From: Bartonella kosoyi
GTDB taxonomy: Bacteria; Pseudomonadota; Alphaproteobacteria; Rhizobiales; Rhizobiaceae
Reading direction: 5' to 3'
Length of the DNA stretch: 64,000 bases
Assembly: GCF_003606325.2 (NCBI RefSeq)
Contig: NZ_CP031843.2
Coordinates: forward strand, 1,178,001-1,242,000
Shown here: positions 49,077 through 60,331 of the stretch, piece after piece
How the letters are laid out: each line of letters begins with the position of its first letter
Position numbering within the stretch: position 1 is the stretch's first letter
Translations under genes and position numbers: made by a program
The notes under the pieces: generated by a model
Database searches by the model: none
What the model was told of the DNA's origin: nothing
The model's input: the letters and a program-made list of their open reading frames with translations, nothing else

Positions 49077-52000
49077 TCAATTGAAATAACTTTGCAGGGA
49101 ACGTACTTCAAGGCGCTTTTTTTTGAGTACTTTGATCGCTTCTACGACAGCTTCAGCTCCCGCTATTGTGGTATAATAGGGGACGTTTTGCATGAGTGCT
49201 GCATAGCGTAATGATTTGGAATCTGAGATGGCACTGGCAGTGCTGGTTGTATTAAAAATCAATTGAATTTGGCGATTACGAATAGCATCTTCAATATGCG
49301 GGTGTCCTTCTAGAACTTTGTTGATTTTTTGTGCTTCAACATGATGTTCAGTGAGAAACTTTTGTGTTCCACTTGTGGCAACTACAGAAAAGCCAAGTTC
49401 TGTTAAACGTTTTACAGGATTTAAGATACGTTTTTTGTCTTCATCTCTTACAGAAACGAATAAAGTTCCCTCCTTAGGAAGTTTTACACCAGCTCCAAGT
49501 TGCGCTTTAGCAAAAGCAAGCGCAAACTCATAGTCAAGTCCCATAACTTCACCGGTTGAGCGCATTTCTGGACCAAGCAGCGTATCAACACCTGAAAAGC
49601 GGGCAAAAGGAAACACGGCTTCCTTGACGGCAATATGTTGTTTTTTCTGCGAAGAAGGTAATCCACCATAAGCTTGGAGAGCATTGTGCAGCGTTTCTCC
49701 TGCCATAATGCGCGCAGCCATTTTAGCAATAGGGCGACCAATGGTTTTTGCAACAAATGGAACTGTCCGTGAAGCACGAGGATTGACTTCTAAGACATAA
49801 ATGGTGTCCTCTTTAATGGCATATTGTACATTCATTAAGCCACGAACATGAAGAGCTTGTGCTAATGCTTTGGTTTGGCGCTCTAATTCAGCGACGATGC
49901 TTTGTGAAAGCGTATGGATTGGTAAAGAACACGCTGAATCACCGGAGTGGATACCGGCTTCTTCAATATGTTCCATAATTCCCACAATCAGTGTTTCTTT
50001 GCCATCACACAGACAATCAACATCTACTTCAATGGCTTCTGTTAGATAGGTGTCAAAGAGAAGCGGATTTTTACCAAGCAATATATTAATTTGTCCTGTT
50101 TTATCGTTGGGATAACGGGCTTTAATATCTTCTGGAATTAATTCAGGAACACTTTCAAGTAAATAATTTTGCAAGCTTCGCTCATCACGGATAATTTGCA
50201 TAGCGCGCCCCCCTAAAACATAAGAAGGACGCACAACCAATGGGAATCCTAGTTCATGGGCAATGAGGCGTGCTTGTTCGATAGAGTGGGCAATTCCATT
50301 TTTAGGTTGTGTTAAGTTAAGTTTAAATAATAGTTTTTGAAAGCGATCTCTATCTTCTGCTAAATCGATAGCATCAGGTGAAGTCCCTAAGATGGGAATG
50401 TTATGTTTTTCCAGAGCGCTTGCTAATTTTAAGGGTGTTTGCCCGCCAAATTGGACGATGACTCCAACCAATTCACCTTTTTCCTGTTCTGCTTCTAAAA
50501 TAGCGATAACATCTTCTGTTGTTAAAGATTCAAAGTAAAGACGATCAGAGGTATCATAGTCAGTTGAAACGGTTTCAGGATTGCAGTTAATCATAATTGC
50601 TTCAAAGCCTGCATCACGTAGGGCAAAAGCCGCGTGGCAGCAACAGTAATCAAATTCAATCCCTTGCCCAATGCGGTTTGGACCTCCACCTAAAATCGCA
50701 ATTTTCTTGCGTTCGGAAATCTGCGCTTCTGAGTGTTCTGTACCAGCAAAGGGAGCTTCATATGTTGAATACATATAGGCTGTAGGAGAAGAAAATTCAG
50801 CAGCACAAGTGTCAATCCGTTTAAAGACTTGTTTAACATTCAGTGATTTGCGCAAAGCGGCGATATCATCGGGTCCTTGTCCGCTAAGGGTGGCTAATCG
50901 GGCATCTGAAAAGCCCATAGCTTTTAACATACGTAAGTTATCTTTATCTTGAGGTAACCCATGGACGCGGATACGCTGCTCCATTTCAACGATGGAGGCT
51001 ATTTGTTCTAAAAACCACGGGTCAATTTTGCTGATTTGGTGGATTTCATTTAAGGGTAAGCCCGCGCGCATAGCTTGAGCAATATAGCGTAGACGGTCAG
51101 AACTTGGGATGGCAATGGCTGAGCGTATAGAACTTTTTTCATCACCTTCAGCATGTTCTGGGATGATAATTTCATCAAAACCAGTAAGTCCTGTTTCAAG
51201 TCCACGGAGTGCTTTTTGTAATGATTCTTGAAAAGTACGTCCAATGGCCATAACCTCTCCTACAGATTTCATTGCAGTTGTCAGAACAGATGATGACCCA
51301 GGAAATTTTTCGAAAGCAAAACGAGGAATTTTTGTCACGATATAGTCAATAGAAGGCTCAAATGATGCGGGTATCGCACCACCTGTGATATCATTTTTTA
51401 ATTCATCAAGTGTATAGCCAACGGCGAGTTTTGCTGCTACCTTTGCAATGGGAAAACCCGTTGCTTTTGAAGCAAGCGCTGAAGAGCGAGAAACGCGCGG
51501 GTTCATTTCAATAACAATAAGACGCCCATTTTCAGGATTGACAGCAAACTGTACATTGGAACCTCCCGTTTCAACACCAATTTCACGCAAGACAGCAATC
51601 GAAGCATTGCGCATACATTGGTATTCTTTATCGGTTAAGGTGAGAGCAGGGGCTACGGTGATCGAATCACCGGTATGAATCCCCATAGGGTCAATGTTTT
51701 CAATAGAACAAACAATGATACAGTTGTCATTCTTATCACGAACAACTTCCATCTCATATTCTTTCCACCCTAAAACACTTTCTTCAATGAGAACTTCTGT
51801 TGTAGGAGAAGCTTCAAGCCCCCGTTCAATAATTTCATAAAATTCAGAGCGGTTATACGCGATTCCACCGCCAGTCCCACCAAGAGTAAAAGAAGGACGA
51901 ATAATAGCTGGAAGCCCAACAACATCAAGCGCTTGAACTGCTTTTGCTGTTGCATGGGCGATATAATGTTGTTTGCGATCAGCTTCGGTATGTCGCCAGT

Positions 52001-52562
52001 TGCGTTCAAGTTCTTCGAGGGCTTTTTCAAGGGCTACACCAGAGAGTTTTTCTTTAAGTTCAGCACGCGTTTTTGCATGTTTCTGGCGATTTTCTTCTTT
52101 CAGTTCTGTGGCATTGGCTAACATAGACCGTGGTGTTTCCAAACCGATTTTTGCCATCGCTTGGCGGAATAAAGCACGATCCTCTGCTTTATCAATCGCT
52201 TCGGCATTGGCCCCTATCATTTCAACATGATAGCGGTCTAAAATACCCATACGCTTTAATGATAAAGCGGTATTGAGCGCTGTTTGTCCTCCCATGGTGG
52301 GTAAAAGGGCATCAGGACGTTCATGGGCAATAATTTTGGCAACGATTTCAGGTGTAATGGGCTCTATATAAGTTGCATCAGCGAGATCTGGATCTGTCAT
52401 AATCGTGGCGGGATTAGAATTGACCAAAATAATTCGGTAGCCTTCTTCTTTTAATGCTTTACAGGCTTGTGTGCCTGAATAGTCAAATTCACATGCCTGA
52501 CCAATAATAATAGGTCCTGCTCCGATGATAAGAATAGATTTTATATCTGTGCGTTTGGGCAT
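49077..52562 (-). CDS. carB: Carbamoyl-phosphate synthase large subunit
   Basis: A 1161-residue enzyme making carbamoyl phosphate for arginine and pyrimidines, with the small subunit CarA (not in the window). It has two homologous ATP-grasp halves. The first starts [21 protein letters not shown], the second [21 protein letters not shown]. An oligomerisation segment lies between them and a C-terminal MGS-like allosteric domain (about 1020-1145) follows. It is longer than the E. coli protein (1073) because of an insert of about 60 lysine/glutamate-rich residues near 155-205, as in other rhizobia. Confidence 0.97.
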   Translation of the reverse strand: MPKRTDIKSILIIGAGPIIIGQACEFDYSGTQACKALKEEGYRIILVNSNPATIMTDPDLADATYIEPITPEIVAKIIAHERPDALLPTMGGQTALNTALSLKRMGILDRYHVEMIGANAEAIDKAEDRALFRQAMAKIGLETPRSMLANATELKEENRQKHAKTRAELKEKLSGVALEKALEELERNWRHTEADRKQHYIAHATAKAVQALDVVGLPAIIRPSFTLGGTGGGIAYNRSEFYEIIERGLEASPTTEVLIEESVLGWKEYEMEVVRDKNDNCIIVCSIENIDPMGIHTGDSITVAPALTLTDKEYQCMRNASIAVLREIGVETGGSNVQFAVNPENGRLIVIEMNPRVSRSSALASKATGFPIAKVAAKLAVGYTLDELKNDITGGAIPASFEPSIDYIVTKIPRFAFEKFPGSSSVLTTAMKSVGEVMAIGRTFQESLQKALRGLETGLTGFDEIIIPEHAEGDEKSSIRSAIAIPSSDRLRYIAQAMRAGLPLNEIHQISKIDPWFLEQIASIVEMEQRIRVHGLPQDKDNLRMLKAMGFSDARLATLSGQGPDDIAALRKSLNVKQVFKRIDTCAAEFSSPTAYMYSTYEAPFAGTEHSEAQISERKKIAILGGGPNRIGQGIEFDYCCCHAAFALRDAGFEAIMINCNPETVSTDYDTSDRLYFESLTTEDVIAILEAEQEKGELVGVIVQFGGQTPLKLASALEKHNIPILGTSPDAIDLAEDRDRFQKLLFKLNLTQPKNGIAHSIEQARLIAHELGFPLVVRPSYVLGGRAMQIIRDERSLQNYLLESVPELIPEDIKARYPNDKTGQINILLGKNPLLFDTYLTEAIEVDVDCLCDGKETLIVGIMEHIEEAGIHSGDSACSLPIHTLSQSIVAELERQTKALAQALHVRGLMNVQYAIKEDTIYVLEVNPRASRTVPFVAKTIGRPIAKMAARIMAGETLHNALQAYGGLPSSQKKQHIAVKEAVFPFARFSGVDTLLGPEMRSTGEVMGLDYEFALAFAKAQLGAGVKLPKEGTLFVSVRDEDKKRILNPVKRLTELGFSVVATSGTQKFLTEHHVEAQKINKVLEGHPHIEDAIRNRQIQLIFNTTSTASAISDSKSLRYAALMQNVPYYTTIAGAEAVVEAIKVLKKKRLEVRSLQSYFN

Positions 52563-53264
52563 GTTTTTTTCCTATGACAAATATCCGTACACGATTGTGG
52601 CAAGAAAAATATTTAAGTTTTGAGGCTACAGCCATTTTATAAGTTAAGTGACAAAGAAAGTAAGCACTAAAATGCCTTTTCCATGCTTTTTTTCATAAAA
52701 TTGAAAATAAATTTCTTTTTTGGTTGAGTGACCTTATCAGTATATCAAAAGGATAAACTTTGATAAGAAAATAAGAGTGCTCCGAAAAATGAGAATATTC
52801 AAGCATTCGTGGGGAATAAAACATGAACCATTCTGTCTTGATGAAGTTTCGTAAAATGAAAGGGGAAGTTTATCTTTTTGTTTTGTAAAACACTGCTGTT
52901 TAGAGCGGTGATATAGGGTATGAAAATTATACAGGAGGTGTTTTTTATTAAAATGTGTGATAAAATTCAATCTAGAATTTAAAGAGAATTTATGAAGTGA
53001 ATTATATTGAAGTGGTTATTAGGGGGGAACTGTAAGAAAAAAAGCTAGATTTTGGCGCTGGTTGGAGTCTTGATTTTTAAAAGGTAGGAAGAAAGCCAAT
53101 CTCCGTATGATTCCATTCCATAAAATAGTGAGGAGATGTATTTTAATACCATAACGAAGAAGATAATTTCAGGATAATCATGTTTGAATTTAAAAGATCG
53201 TAAATACTCTCTCTTTATTTTATAGATAATGTTCAAAACTTTTTTAATTATAGAGAAAGTTAAA
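52563..53264. other. Divergent gap between carB and ogt
   Basis: About 700 AT-rich bases. Two short minus-strand frames (52737-52970 and 53045-53314) have no binding site or family resemblance. It must hold both promoters. Nothing else is seen. Confidence 0.45.
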
Positions 53265-53810
53265 ATGCTGAACATTCCCCAAAAGAGAATATTCTGTCTT
53301 AAAGATGTATCCATAGGAAAGCTTTTGGTGGGAAAATCTCAAAAAGGGATTTTTCATATCGCCTTAGGAGATACGACAGAGCAATTGTTACAGGAGTTCA
53401 TGGTACGATTTGGTGATGCACAACAAGTTGTGGGTGACAATACATTTAAGAGAGAGGTTGCGCATATTATAGCCATGATAGAAACGCCTCAGTTAGTAAA
53501 AAAATATAATTTTCCCTTAGATATAAAGGGTACCATTTTTCAACGAAAAGTATGGGCGACATTATGTAAGATACCATGTGGTGCAACAATTTCATACGAG
53601 GAATTAGCGTGCCATGTGGGTATGCCAAAAGCTTTTCGTGCTGTTGCTCATGCCTGTGCACGTAATGAATTGGCTGTCATCATTCCTTGTCATCGCGTTG
53701 TCCGTAAAAATGGTTGTATCTCAGGGTATCGTTGGGGGAAGAAACGGAAACAGATTCTGCTCCAACGGGAACAAAATGGGGAAATTAAAAACAAATTTAA
53801 CTTTGCGTGA
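53265..53810 (+). CDS. ogt: Methylated-DNA-protein cysteine methyltransferase
   Basis: A 181-residue suicide repair protein that moves the alkyl group from O6-alkylguanine to its own cysteine. The active site is P-C142-H-R-V (IIPCHRVVRKNG); the preceding helix-turn-helix and arginine finger (GMPKAFRAVAHACARN) are complete. An N-terminal ribonuclease-like domain of about 85 residues is present. No AraC/Ada domain. I prefer the ATG at 53265 (MLNIPQK) behind GAGAAAG; the ATG at 53229 would add 12 residues but has no binding site. It overlaps the 3' end of the facing kinase gene by 14 bases. Confidence 0.9.
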   Translation: MLNIPQKRIFCLKDVSIGKLLVGKSQKGIFHIALGDTTEQLLQEFMVRFGDAQQVVGDNTFKREVAHIIAMIETPQLVKKYNFPLDIKGTIFQRKVWATLCKIPCGATISYEELACHVGMPKAFRAVAHACARNELAVIIPCHRVVRKNGCISGYRWGKKRKQILLQREQNGEIKNKFNFA

Positions 53811-56118
53811 TGGGCATGATAATCGTTACCGTTGTTCCTTTCATTTCTTTTGATGTAATTTCAAGTTTTCCTTTATGGAGTTCTAACAAAGAGCGTGAAA
53901 TCGCTAATCCAAGACCCGATCCCGTATGCGATTTAGTAAGCTGATTTTCAACTTGTTCAAAAGGTTGCCCAAGTTTTTTGATGGCTGATTGTGGAATACC
54001 AACACCTGTATCTGTAATTTTAAAAATAAGATTATCTTTTTTCTTGAAAGCGCAGACATCAATATTTCCACCAGAAGGCGTAAATTTAACCGCATTAGAG
54101 ATGAGATTAAGGAAAATCTGTTTCATTGCACGCCCATCAACTTCAGCATGAAGTTCTGGGGTGATATTTGTTGTAACAGCAATATTTTTTTCTTGAGCCT
54201 GTGGTGTAAGCGTTCGTACTGCTTCACTAATGATGGGCTCAAGATCGGTATTTTTACAATCAAGCGTAAATCTTCCAGCTTCGATTTTTGACATATCAAG
54301 GATATCATTGATAAGAGTTAGAAGATGGGTTCCTGAATTGTAAATATCATGCATATATTCCTTATAGCGCTGTGAACCAAGGGGGCCAAAAGTCGATTGC
54401 AACATGATATCTGAAAAGCCGAGAATAGCATTCAATGGAGTGCGCAATTCATGAGACATATTGGCTAAAAATTCTGATTTAGCCTTATTCGCACTTTCTG
54501 CGCGCTCTTTTTCTGCTTTCAGACTTTTATTCAGTTTTTCCACTTCTGTTGCGCGTTGTTGAGCACTCCCTCTCGTGCGTTTGAGTTCTTGAATAAAAGA
54601 AAAAAGACGCCTTTCACTGTCTTCAAATTTTTCCTGTTGTTGTTTAAGCTCAGAAATATCCGTACCAATACAAACCAATCCTCCGTCTTGGGTTCGCCGT
54701 TCATTAATTTTAAGCCAATAACCATCTGCCGTTTGGCGAATACTGGTTAAGTTACCGTGACCATCATCTTTGAGGGGATATTCACTGAGTGCAGGGCGAG
54801 CCATGGCTTCGACGGTTGCACGTTGGATCCCTGATTGTAGAATTTGTTTAGGAATAGCGGCATATTCGCAAAATTTGCTATTGGACATGACTAAACGTCC
54901 CTCAGCATCCCACAAGACAAAAGATTCTGAAATATTTTCAATCGCATCACGGATACGAAGATCTGCTTGCGCTGTTTGTTCAGCCAATTGTTGCTGTTCA
55001 CTAATGTCGAAGGAAATACCAACCAAATGGGGTTCTTCTTCTTCAGTAACTTCGGCGCGAAGTCGCATCCATACATAATGACCATCAGCATGACGCATGG
55101 GAACATTGATATCGATATGTTTTTTTTTGCCTCCCATTAATTCTTGAGCAAGATCAAAAAAATTGGCATCATTAGGATTGATAATGGCGCTAATTTGGGA
55201 AATTGAAAGCAATGCATCTTGAGGGACATAGCCAAGCATTTCATACATTGCTCGTGACCAATAGACGCGTCCACTTGCCATATTCCAATCCCATAATCCA
55301 CAACGCCCACGCATCATTGCCATATCAATACGGTTTCGAATTTTTTCTGAAACAAGATCTGTCTTACGGGCTCGTAAAAGCTGATTATAATAAGCGAACA
55401 GAAGAACAAGAATAATACCGCTTGTTCCAATGAAGAGGGTTATATTAAGCGAAAAAAATCTGCGCCATTTCATAGTGCTATCTTGTATCTTTTCACTAAT
55501 AAATACGCCATATTGCCCATTTTCTGTTTGATGAAATGAAACAAGAGCAGGAGTATCCTTGCCTATTGTAATTTTCATAATTCCAGCGTGTTGTCCAAGA
55601 GATTGTAAAGCAATGCTATCAGAGATAAAATCTTGTAAAGGTTTTCCTAAGATGATCTCTGAACTGGATGAAGCCAAGACATTACCTTTTTGATCAACAA
55701 TGGCGATGAGAGTGCTAGGATTAATAAGCTCTTGATTGCAAAAAATGGTGAGGATATTTTGCAAATGATCATGAGAAAGGGCAGAGACTTTTCCTTTCTG
55801 AGAAACAGCCAATAAGTCACGATCAAGTGTATTGGTAATATGAGAAGCTAAGAGAGCGATAGTAGAACGCGTGCTTTTATCAATTGTATTGCGCCAATCA
55901 TAGATTGATACAAAACGAATGACTGCAAGAACAATAAGAAATGCGACAATGACAAATGGAAGTGAGCGTCGTAACCAAGGTTCAATAAAGAGAAGCTTTT
56001 GATAAGCAGAGCCAGAAAGCAGATGAACAGGCTCTGTCTGCGCTTTATGACTTTGAGCGCTCGATTTTGAATCAGCATATATTTCCGTTGGCGCATTATA
56101 TGCGTCCAATTTAGTCAT
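53797..56118 (-). CDS. pleC: PleC-like PAS sensor histidine kinase
   Basis: A 773-residue membrane kinase with helices at about 48-70 and 226-248 enclosing a periplasmic sensor region. Two PAS domains follow (about 265-385 with GLWDWNMASGRVYWS, and about 390-500), then a coiled coil, the DHp box (FLANMSHELRTPLNAILGFSD, His about 558) and the ATPase domain (LNLISNAVKFTPSGG, DTGVGIP, GSGLGLAIS). The DHp sequence with FGPLGSQRYKEY is typical of PleC/DivJ/PdhS kinases controlling the DivK-CtrA cell-cycle pathway. PleC is the best guess from overall layout and the neighbouring pepN. AAAGGA precedes the ATG. Confidence 0.75.
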   Translation of the reverse strand: MTKLDAYNAPTEIYADSKSSAQSHKAQTEPVHLLSGSAYQKLLFIEPWLRRSLPFVIVAFLIVLAVIRFVSIYDWRNTIDKSTRSTIALLASHITNTLDRDLLAVSQKGKVSALSHDHLQNILTIFCNQELINPSTLIAIVDQKGNVLASSSSEIILGKPLQDFISDSIALQSLGQHAGIMKITIGKDTPALVSFHQTENGQYGVFISEKIQDSTMKWRRFFSLNITLFIGTSGIILVLLFAYYNQLLRARKTDLVSEKIRNRIDMAMMRGRCGLWDWNMASGRVYWSRAMYEMLGYVPQDALLSISQISAIINPNDANFFDLAQELMGGKKKHIDINVPMRHADGHYVWMRLRAEVTEEEEPHLVGISFDISEQQQLAEQTAQADLRIRDAIENISESFVLWDAEGRLVMSNSKFCEYAAIPKQILQSGIQRATVEAMARPALSEYPLKDDGHGNLTSIRQTADGYWLKINERRTQDGGLVCIGTDISELKQQQEKFEDSERRLFSFIQELKRTRGSAQQRATEVEKLNKSLKAEKERAESANKAKSEFLANMSHELRTPLNAILGFSDIMLQSTFGPLGSQRYKEYMHDIYNSGTHLLTLINDILDMSKIEAGRFTLDCKNTDLEPIISEAVRTLTPQAQEKNIAVTTNITPELHAEVDGRAMKQIFLNLISNAVKFTPSGGNIDVCAFKKKDNLIFKITDTGVGIPQSAIKKLGQPFEQVENQLTKSHTGSGLGLAISRSLLELHKGKLEITSKEMKGTTVTIIMPITQS

Positions 56119-56294
56119 CTCTTGTTCCTTTAATTCCGGAATAATGTGATTTAAAAACTGCTTCGATCTTCATGAGTAACCCCATCAAAGCGCAGTGAAT
56201 CAAAACAGGAGTCTTCTGTCCAGTCTTTTTTTTAAAAAAAGTATTTTACTTTTATGAATGTGGAATATGAAAAGGAAAAGGTATTTGAAACATG

Positions 56295-56329
56295 ACCGAT
56301 AAACAGGTTTGGATTGCCTGTTTATCGGT
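56295..56329 (-). terminator. Hairpin between pepN and the PleC-like gene
   Basis: ACCGATAAACAGG and CCTGTTTATCGGT form a perfect 13-bp stem with a 9-base loop, 78 bases after the pepN stop. No T run follows on either strand, so it may end the pepN transcript weakly or act as a processing site. Confidence 0.5.
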
Positions 56330-56406
56330 TTAATGGTGCTAGAGGTTTTTTTTTAGAATTTATTTAAAAATACTCATATCATATTGATTTAAAATATTTT
56401 TTTGTT

Positions 56407-59046
56407 TTAAGTGAGCAGACGATTGATGATATCAGCAACATCACTTGATAATTTTGGCGCAGCAGCGATTGTTTTTAATTCAGTTTCAAGTTTTTGTTGC
56501 CGAATGGGTTCTAATTGCCGCCAAGAACGCATCATTGTTAATAATCGTGAAGCAAGCTGTGGATTGTTTTTGTCAATTTCTAAAATGATTTGGCAAAGAA
56601 AATGATAAGATGCTCCATCTATTCTGTTGAAGCCTGTGGGGTTATGAGAGGCAAAGACACCGATCAGGGACCGTACACGATTAGGATTATCTTTTGAAAA
56701 CAGCGGGTGTTGCATGAGCTTTTGAACATTCTCGAGTGTTTCTGCGCCAGCAACCATTGCTTGAACAGAAAACCATTTATCCATGACCAAAGGGTCATGT
56801 CGATAGCGGTTTTCAAAATCATTTAAAGCATTTTGTGCTTGCGCACTTTCATTAAAACGCTTTACGAGAACAGCGATACTCGCCATTCTGTCAGTCATAT
56901 TATCAGCTGTTGCATATTGTACCGCAGCACGATTTGGATTGGCTTCAGCAATGGAAAGGTAATCCAGTATGATATTCTTTAATGCTCGCTTTCCAGCTTG
57001 TACAGTGTTTGATGAATAGGGCTCTTGGGTTTGCATCTGCTCATAGAATTTTGTTAAGAGCTCTTGATGAGTTTGTGCAAGTAAAGCTAAAAACTGATTG
57101 CGGACATAATGAATACGATCTGGGTCGATATTTTTACCGATCGTATGCGCAAGCTCAACTTCACTAGGTAAATTTAAACAGAAAGCACGAAATTCAGGCT
57201 CTAAGTTTTCATCTGTTATGATCGTTTCAATCAGCTTTAGCAAAGCAGAAGGGAGTGTTGCTTTTGCCTGTGTTGTATCTTGAATGCTTTGAATCAAAGC
57301 TTGCGTCATTAATTGATTAAGAGATTGCCAGCGATTGATGTGATTGTCATCATGCTGTGCAAGAAAAATAAGTTCGCTTTCATTGAATGGCGTGTGTAGA
57401 ATGATTGGCGCAGAAAAATCTCGCAACAGTGATAAAACGGGTTTTTCGCGGAGGCCCTTTAATGTAAAGGTTTGGCTTTCCTTGGAGAGCAGCATAACGT
57501 CTGATTGAATATCTGTTTCCGCTTCATAAGCGAGGCGTTCTCCATGAGAGCCTAATAAGCCAAATGCGATAGGAAGAAGCATGGGCTTTTTTGTGTTTTG
57601 TTGTGGGGTTACAGGAATATGTTGCTTTGCATGAATTGTTAAAACACCATCACGATAATGACTATCGATTTCTACGTTGGGGGTTCCAGCTTGTTCATAC
57701 CAAAGCATGAATTGGGAGAAATCTCGGCCAGATACTTCAGCAAAACAGGCAATAAAATCTTCAATTGTACAAGCTTGTCCATCATGCCGTTGAAAATAAA
57801 GATCAGTACCTTTACGAAAGAGAGAGGGACCTAAAATCGTTCGTATCATGCGGACAACTTCAGCACCTTTTTCGTAAACCGTTGTGGTGTAAAAATTATT
57901 AATTTGGCTATATTGACGAGGACGGACAGGATGAGCGAGAGGTCCTGCATCTTCGTTAAATTGCGTCGCTTTTAATGTTTTTACATCTTCAATTCGCTGT
58001 AGGCTGCGTACATTTTGATCTGAGGAAAATTCCTGATCACGATAAACAGTGAATCCTTCTTTTAAGCAGAGTTGAAACCAATCGCGACAGGTAACACGAT
58101 TACCGCTCCAATTATGAAAATATTCATGGGCAATGATGCGTTCAACATTTCTATAATCCTGATCTGTTGCAGTTTCGGGATCGACAAGAACATATTTATC
58201 ATTAAAAATATTAAGTCCTTTGTTTTCCATTGCGCCCATGTTAAAGTCTGAAACAGCAACGATATTGAAAACATCAAGATCATATTCGCGACCGAAACAT
58301 TGTTCATCCCAACGCATGGAACGTTTGAGGGCATCCATAGCATAAGTAGCGCGTTTGGTTTTTCCTTTTTCTACATAAATACCAAGTTCGACACGTCGTC
58401 CAGATGCAGTTGTAAAATGGTCCTCTAACTTATCAAGATCGCCACCTACCAAAGCAAAGAGATAAGATGGTTTAGGATAAGGATCTTCCCAAACGGCAAA
58501 ATGGTGATTATTCTCTAAAATTCCTGTTTCCACGAGATTGCCATTTGAAAGCAAGATGGGGATTGTTTGGGAATCGGCTTCAATTTTCACTCTATAGGTA
58601 GAAAGAACATCTGGACGGTCGTAAAAATAAGTCATACGACGAAAACCTTCCGATTCGCATTGTGTGCAATAAACACCATTTGAAAGATAAAGCCCCATGA
58701 GTTGGCGGTTGCTTTCAGGATTCACTTCCGTAACCAATTTTAATGTAAAGGGAACCGCTGGTGGTGTTGTAATTTCTAAATGCGAAGGCGTAACTTTATA
58801 AGTGTTTGGGGCTAATGTCTCACCATTAATTGCAACAGAAATTAAAGTAAGATCATCCCCAGAAAGTACAAGAGGTGTGAATTCTTTTGTATCGTGACGG
58901 GGTTCAATGGACAATAGGGCGGTAACATAGGTTTTTGTTGGTGCCAATTGGAAGGAAAGTTGTGTTTTGGGGATAGCGTAAGGGGTTGGTTGGTAGTCTT
59001 CCAAACGATAAATAGATGTTGTTGGCTGTTCCATAGTTTTTCTCAT
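56407..59046 (-). CDS. pepN: Aminopeptidase N
   Basis: An 879-residue M1-family zinc metallopeptidase that trims N-terminal residues from peptides in the cytoplasm. The substrate-binding GAMEN motif (FNMGAMENKGLNIF) and the zinc site HEYFHNW with a downstream glutamate (LKEGFTVYRDQEFS) are present. Length matches the bacterial PepN family of about 870-880. A second in-frame ATG at 59034 (MEQPTTS) is also possible. It lies upstream of the PleC-like gene in the same direction. Confidence 0.96.
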   Translation of the reverse strand: MRKTMEQPTTSIYRLEDYQPTPYAIPKTQLSFQLAPTKTYVTALLSIEPRHDTKEFTPLVLSGDDLTLISVAINGETLAPNTYKVTPSHLEITTPPAVPFTLKLVTEVNPESNRQLMGLYLSNGVYCTQCESEGFRRMTYFYDRPDVLSTYRVKIEADSQTIPILLSNGNLVETGILENNHHFAVWEDPYPKPSYLFALVGGDLDKLEDHFTTASGRRVELGIYVEKGKTKRATYAMDALKRSMRWDEQCFGREYDLDVFNIVAVSDFNMGAMENKGLNIFNDKYVLVDPETATDQDYRNVERIIAHEYFHNWSGNRVTCRDWFQLCLKEGFTVYRDQEFSSDQNVRSLQRIEDVKTLKATQFNEDAGPLAHPVRPRQYSQINNFYTTTVYEKGAEVVRMIRTILGPSLFRKGTDLYFQRHDGQACTIEDFIACFAEVSGRDFSQFMLWYEQAGTPNVEIDSHYRDGVLTIHAKQHIPVTPQQNTKKPMLLPIAFGLLGSHGERLAYEAETDIQSDVMLLSKESQTFTLKGLREKPVLSLLRDFSAPIILHTPFNESELIFLAQHDDNHINRWQSLNQLMTQALIQSIQDTTQAKATLPSALLKLIETIITDENLEPEFRAFCLNLPSEVELAHTIGKNIDPDRIHYVRNQFLALLAQTHQELLTKFYEQMQTQEPYSSNTVQAGKRALKNIILDYLSIAEANPNRAAVQYATADNMTDRMASIAVLVKRFNESAQAQNALNDFENRYRHDPLVMDKWFSVQAMVAGAETLENVQKLMQHPLFSKDNPNRVRSLIGVFASHNPTGFNRIDGASYHFLCQIILEIDKNNPQLASRLLTMMRSWRQLEPIRQQKLETELKTIAAAPKLSSDVADIINRLLT

Positions 59047-59105
59047 TTGTATTTTAAGAGTTTAAAAAGGTTTTTTAATTTTAGAAGCAAGATAGGATTA
59101 AAGAG

Positions 59106-59945
59106 TTACAAAAGGTTATCGAGGCGATTTTTCACTTCTAAGAAATCTATCCATGTAAGCTTTTTTTGACTAGGGGTTCTAAGAAGGTAAGCAGGATGGA
59201 AAGTTGGCATGACAGGTATTTTTATATTATCCTCGCTTTCATAAATATGCCATTTGCCTCGTGTTCGGATAATCCCACTTTGAGATCCGGTCAGAAACTG
59301 TGCAGCAACGCCTCCCAATGCTATAAGAACACGAGGACGCGCTAGATAAATGTGCCGTTCGATGAAAGGGCGGCACAAGGCAATTTCTCTGGGGGTTGGT
59401 GTACGATTTCCGGGTGGACGCCAAGGAATAGTGTTGGCGATGTAAACATTATTTCTTGTTAAGCCAATTGATGCGAGAATTTTATTCAGTAACATTCCTG
59501 CTTTTCCCACAAAAGGGACGCCTTGTATATCCTCTTCTCGTCCTGGGGCTTCGCCTATAAGCATCAGGGGGCTTCCTGCTATTCCATCTGAAAAACAGGT
59601 GTTTTTTGCTGTCAATTTTAATGAACAACCATTAAATGCAAGAAGAGCAGATTTTAATTCATCAAGTGTCTTTGCACTTTTTGCGCTCTCTATAGCGGCA
59701 GGTTCATTTTGTATAGCCCTAGAGTTATGCAGCGGCTGATGATCTAATTTTACGGTTGGAGATGTTGTGGGGGATCTTTGTTGATGATGAGAAATGTTTA
59801 CAACAGGTGCTAATTTTCTCTCGGAAGAAGGAAGCTGCTTAAAGCGATCAATCGGTAAATCTGTCAAAACAGCATCCGCGCCACTTTCTTTATAAAAGTT
59901 TAAAAGTTCTTCATAGGAAATTAAGTACGGCGTTTGATTTAACAT
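59106..59945 (-). CDS. Uracil-DNA glycosylase, family 4-like
   Basis: A 279-residue enzyme that removes uracil from DNA. It has motif A GEAPGREED, the PFVGKAG segment, PPGNRTPTPREI and motif B HPAYLLR, all typical of family 4. The N-terminal 75 residues are a polar, poorly conserved extension. Only three cysteines occur (in FNGCSL, KNTCFS and IALCRP). The fourth cluster cysteine, usually in the K-C-R-P-P-G-N-R segment, is tryptophan here (PWRPPGNR). It sits upstream of pepN with about 60 bases between. Confidence 0.88.
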   Translation of the reverse strand: MLNQTPYLISYEELLNFYKESGADAVLTDLPIDRFKQLPSSERKLAPVVNISHHQQRSPTTSPTVKLDHQPLHNSRAIQNEPAAIESAKSAKTLDELKSALLAFNGCSLKLTAKNTCFSDGIAGSPLMLIGEAPGREEDIQGVPFVGKAGMLLNKILASIGLTRNNVYIANTIPWRPPGNRTPTPREIALCRPFIERHIYLARPRVLIALGGVAAQFLTGSQSGIIRTRGKWHIYESEDNIKIPVMPTFHPAYLLRTPSQKKLTWIDFLEVKNRLDNLL

Positions 59946-60331
59946 TTTATTTTTTCTAATGATCTAGCAATTATAGATCAAACAAAATTATCCTTCAAGT
60001 TTTATAAATCTGTTTGTTCGTACCTAAAAACGCTGATATAGCATTTTCTCTTTTCATAAAAAAGGCACATCATAAAATGTGGAAGTTTGCGATTATATAC
60101 ATTGTTAAATGTACAATTTGCTTAGATACACTATAGCTTTTAAAAAAAACTAATTTCCTCACGGTAAAAGAATTTTCACTTTTATGCAAGTGATTAAATA
60201 ATAAAATATTTATCATTATGTTTTATATTTAATAATTAACGAAAATTATCTTTTATAGTAAATTTAAGTATAAAAGTAATATTTATATAAATAAAATACA
60301 TAAATATTACTTTTATATAAGCTTCTATTAT
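59946..60331. other. Non-coding gap between thiD and the glycosylase gene
   Basis: About 390 very AT-rich bases. Contains the 17-bp inverted repeat behind thiD and must hold the glycosylase gene's promoter. Confidence 0.55.
60269..60317 (-). terminator. A/T-rich 17-bp hairpin behind the thi operon
   Basis: TATAAAAGTAATATTTA (60269-60285) is matched by its exact reverse complement (60301-60317) across a 15-base loop. It starts 15 bases after the thiD stop, so it is the likely end of the operon. The stem has almost no GC and no clear T tail. Confidence 0.5.

Noticed and set aside
53045..53314. 89-codon minus-strand hydrophobic frame overlapping the start of ogt.
   Set aside because: It overlaps a real gene antisense, has no binding site, and its hydrophobicity follows from AT-rich codons.
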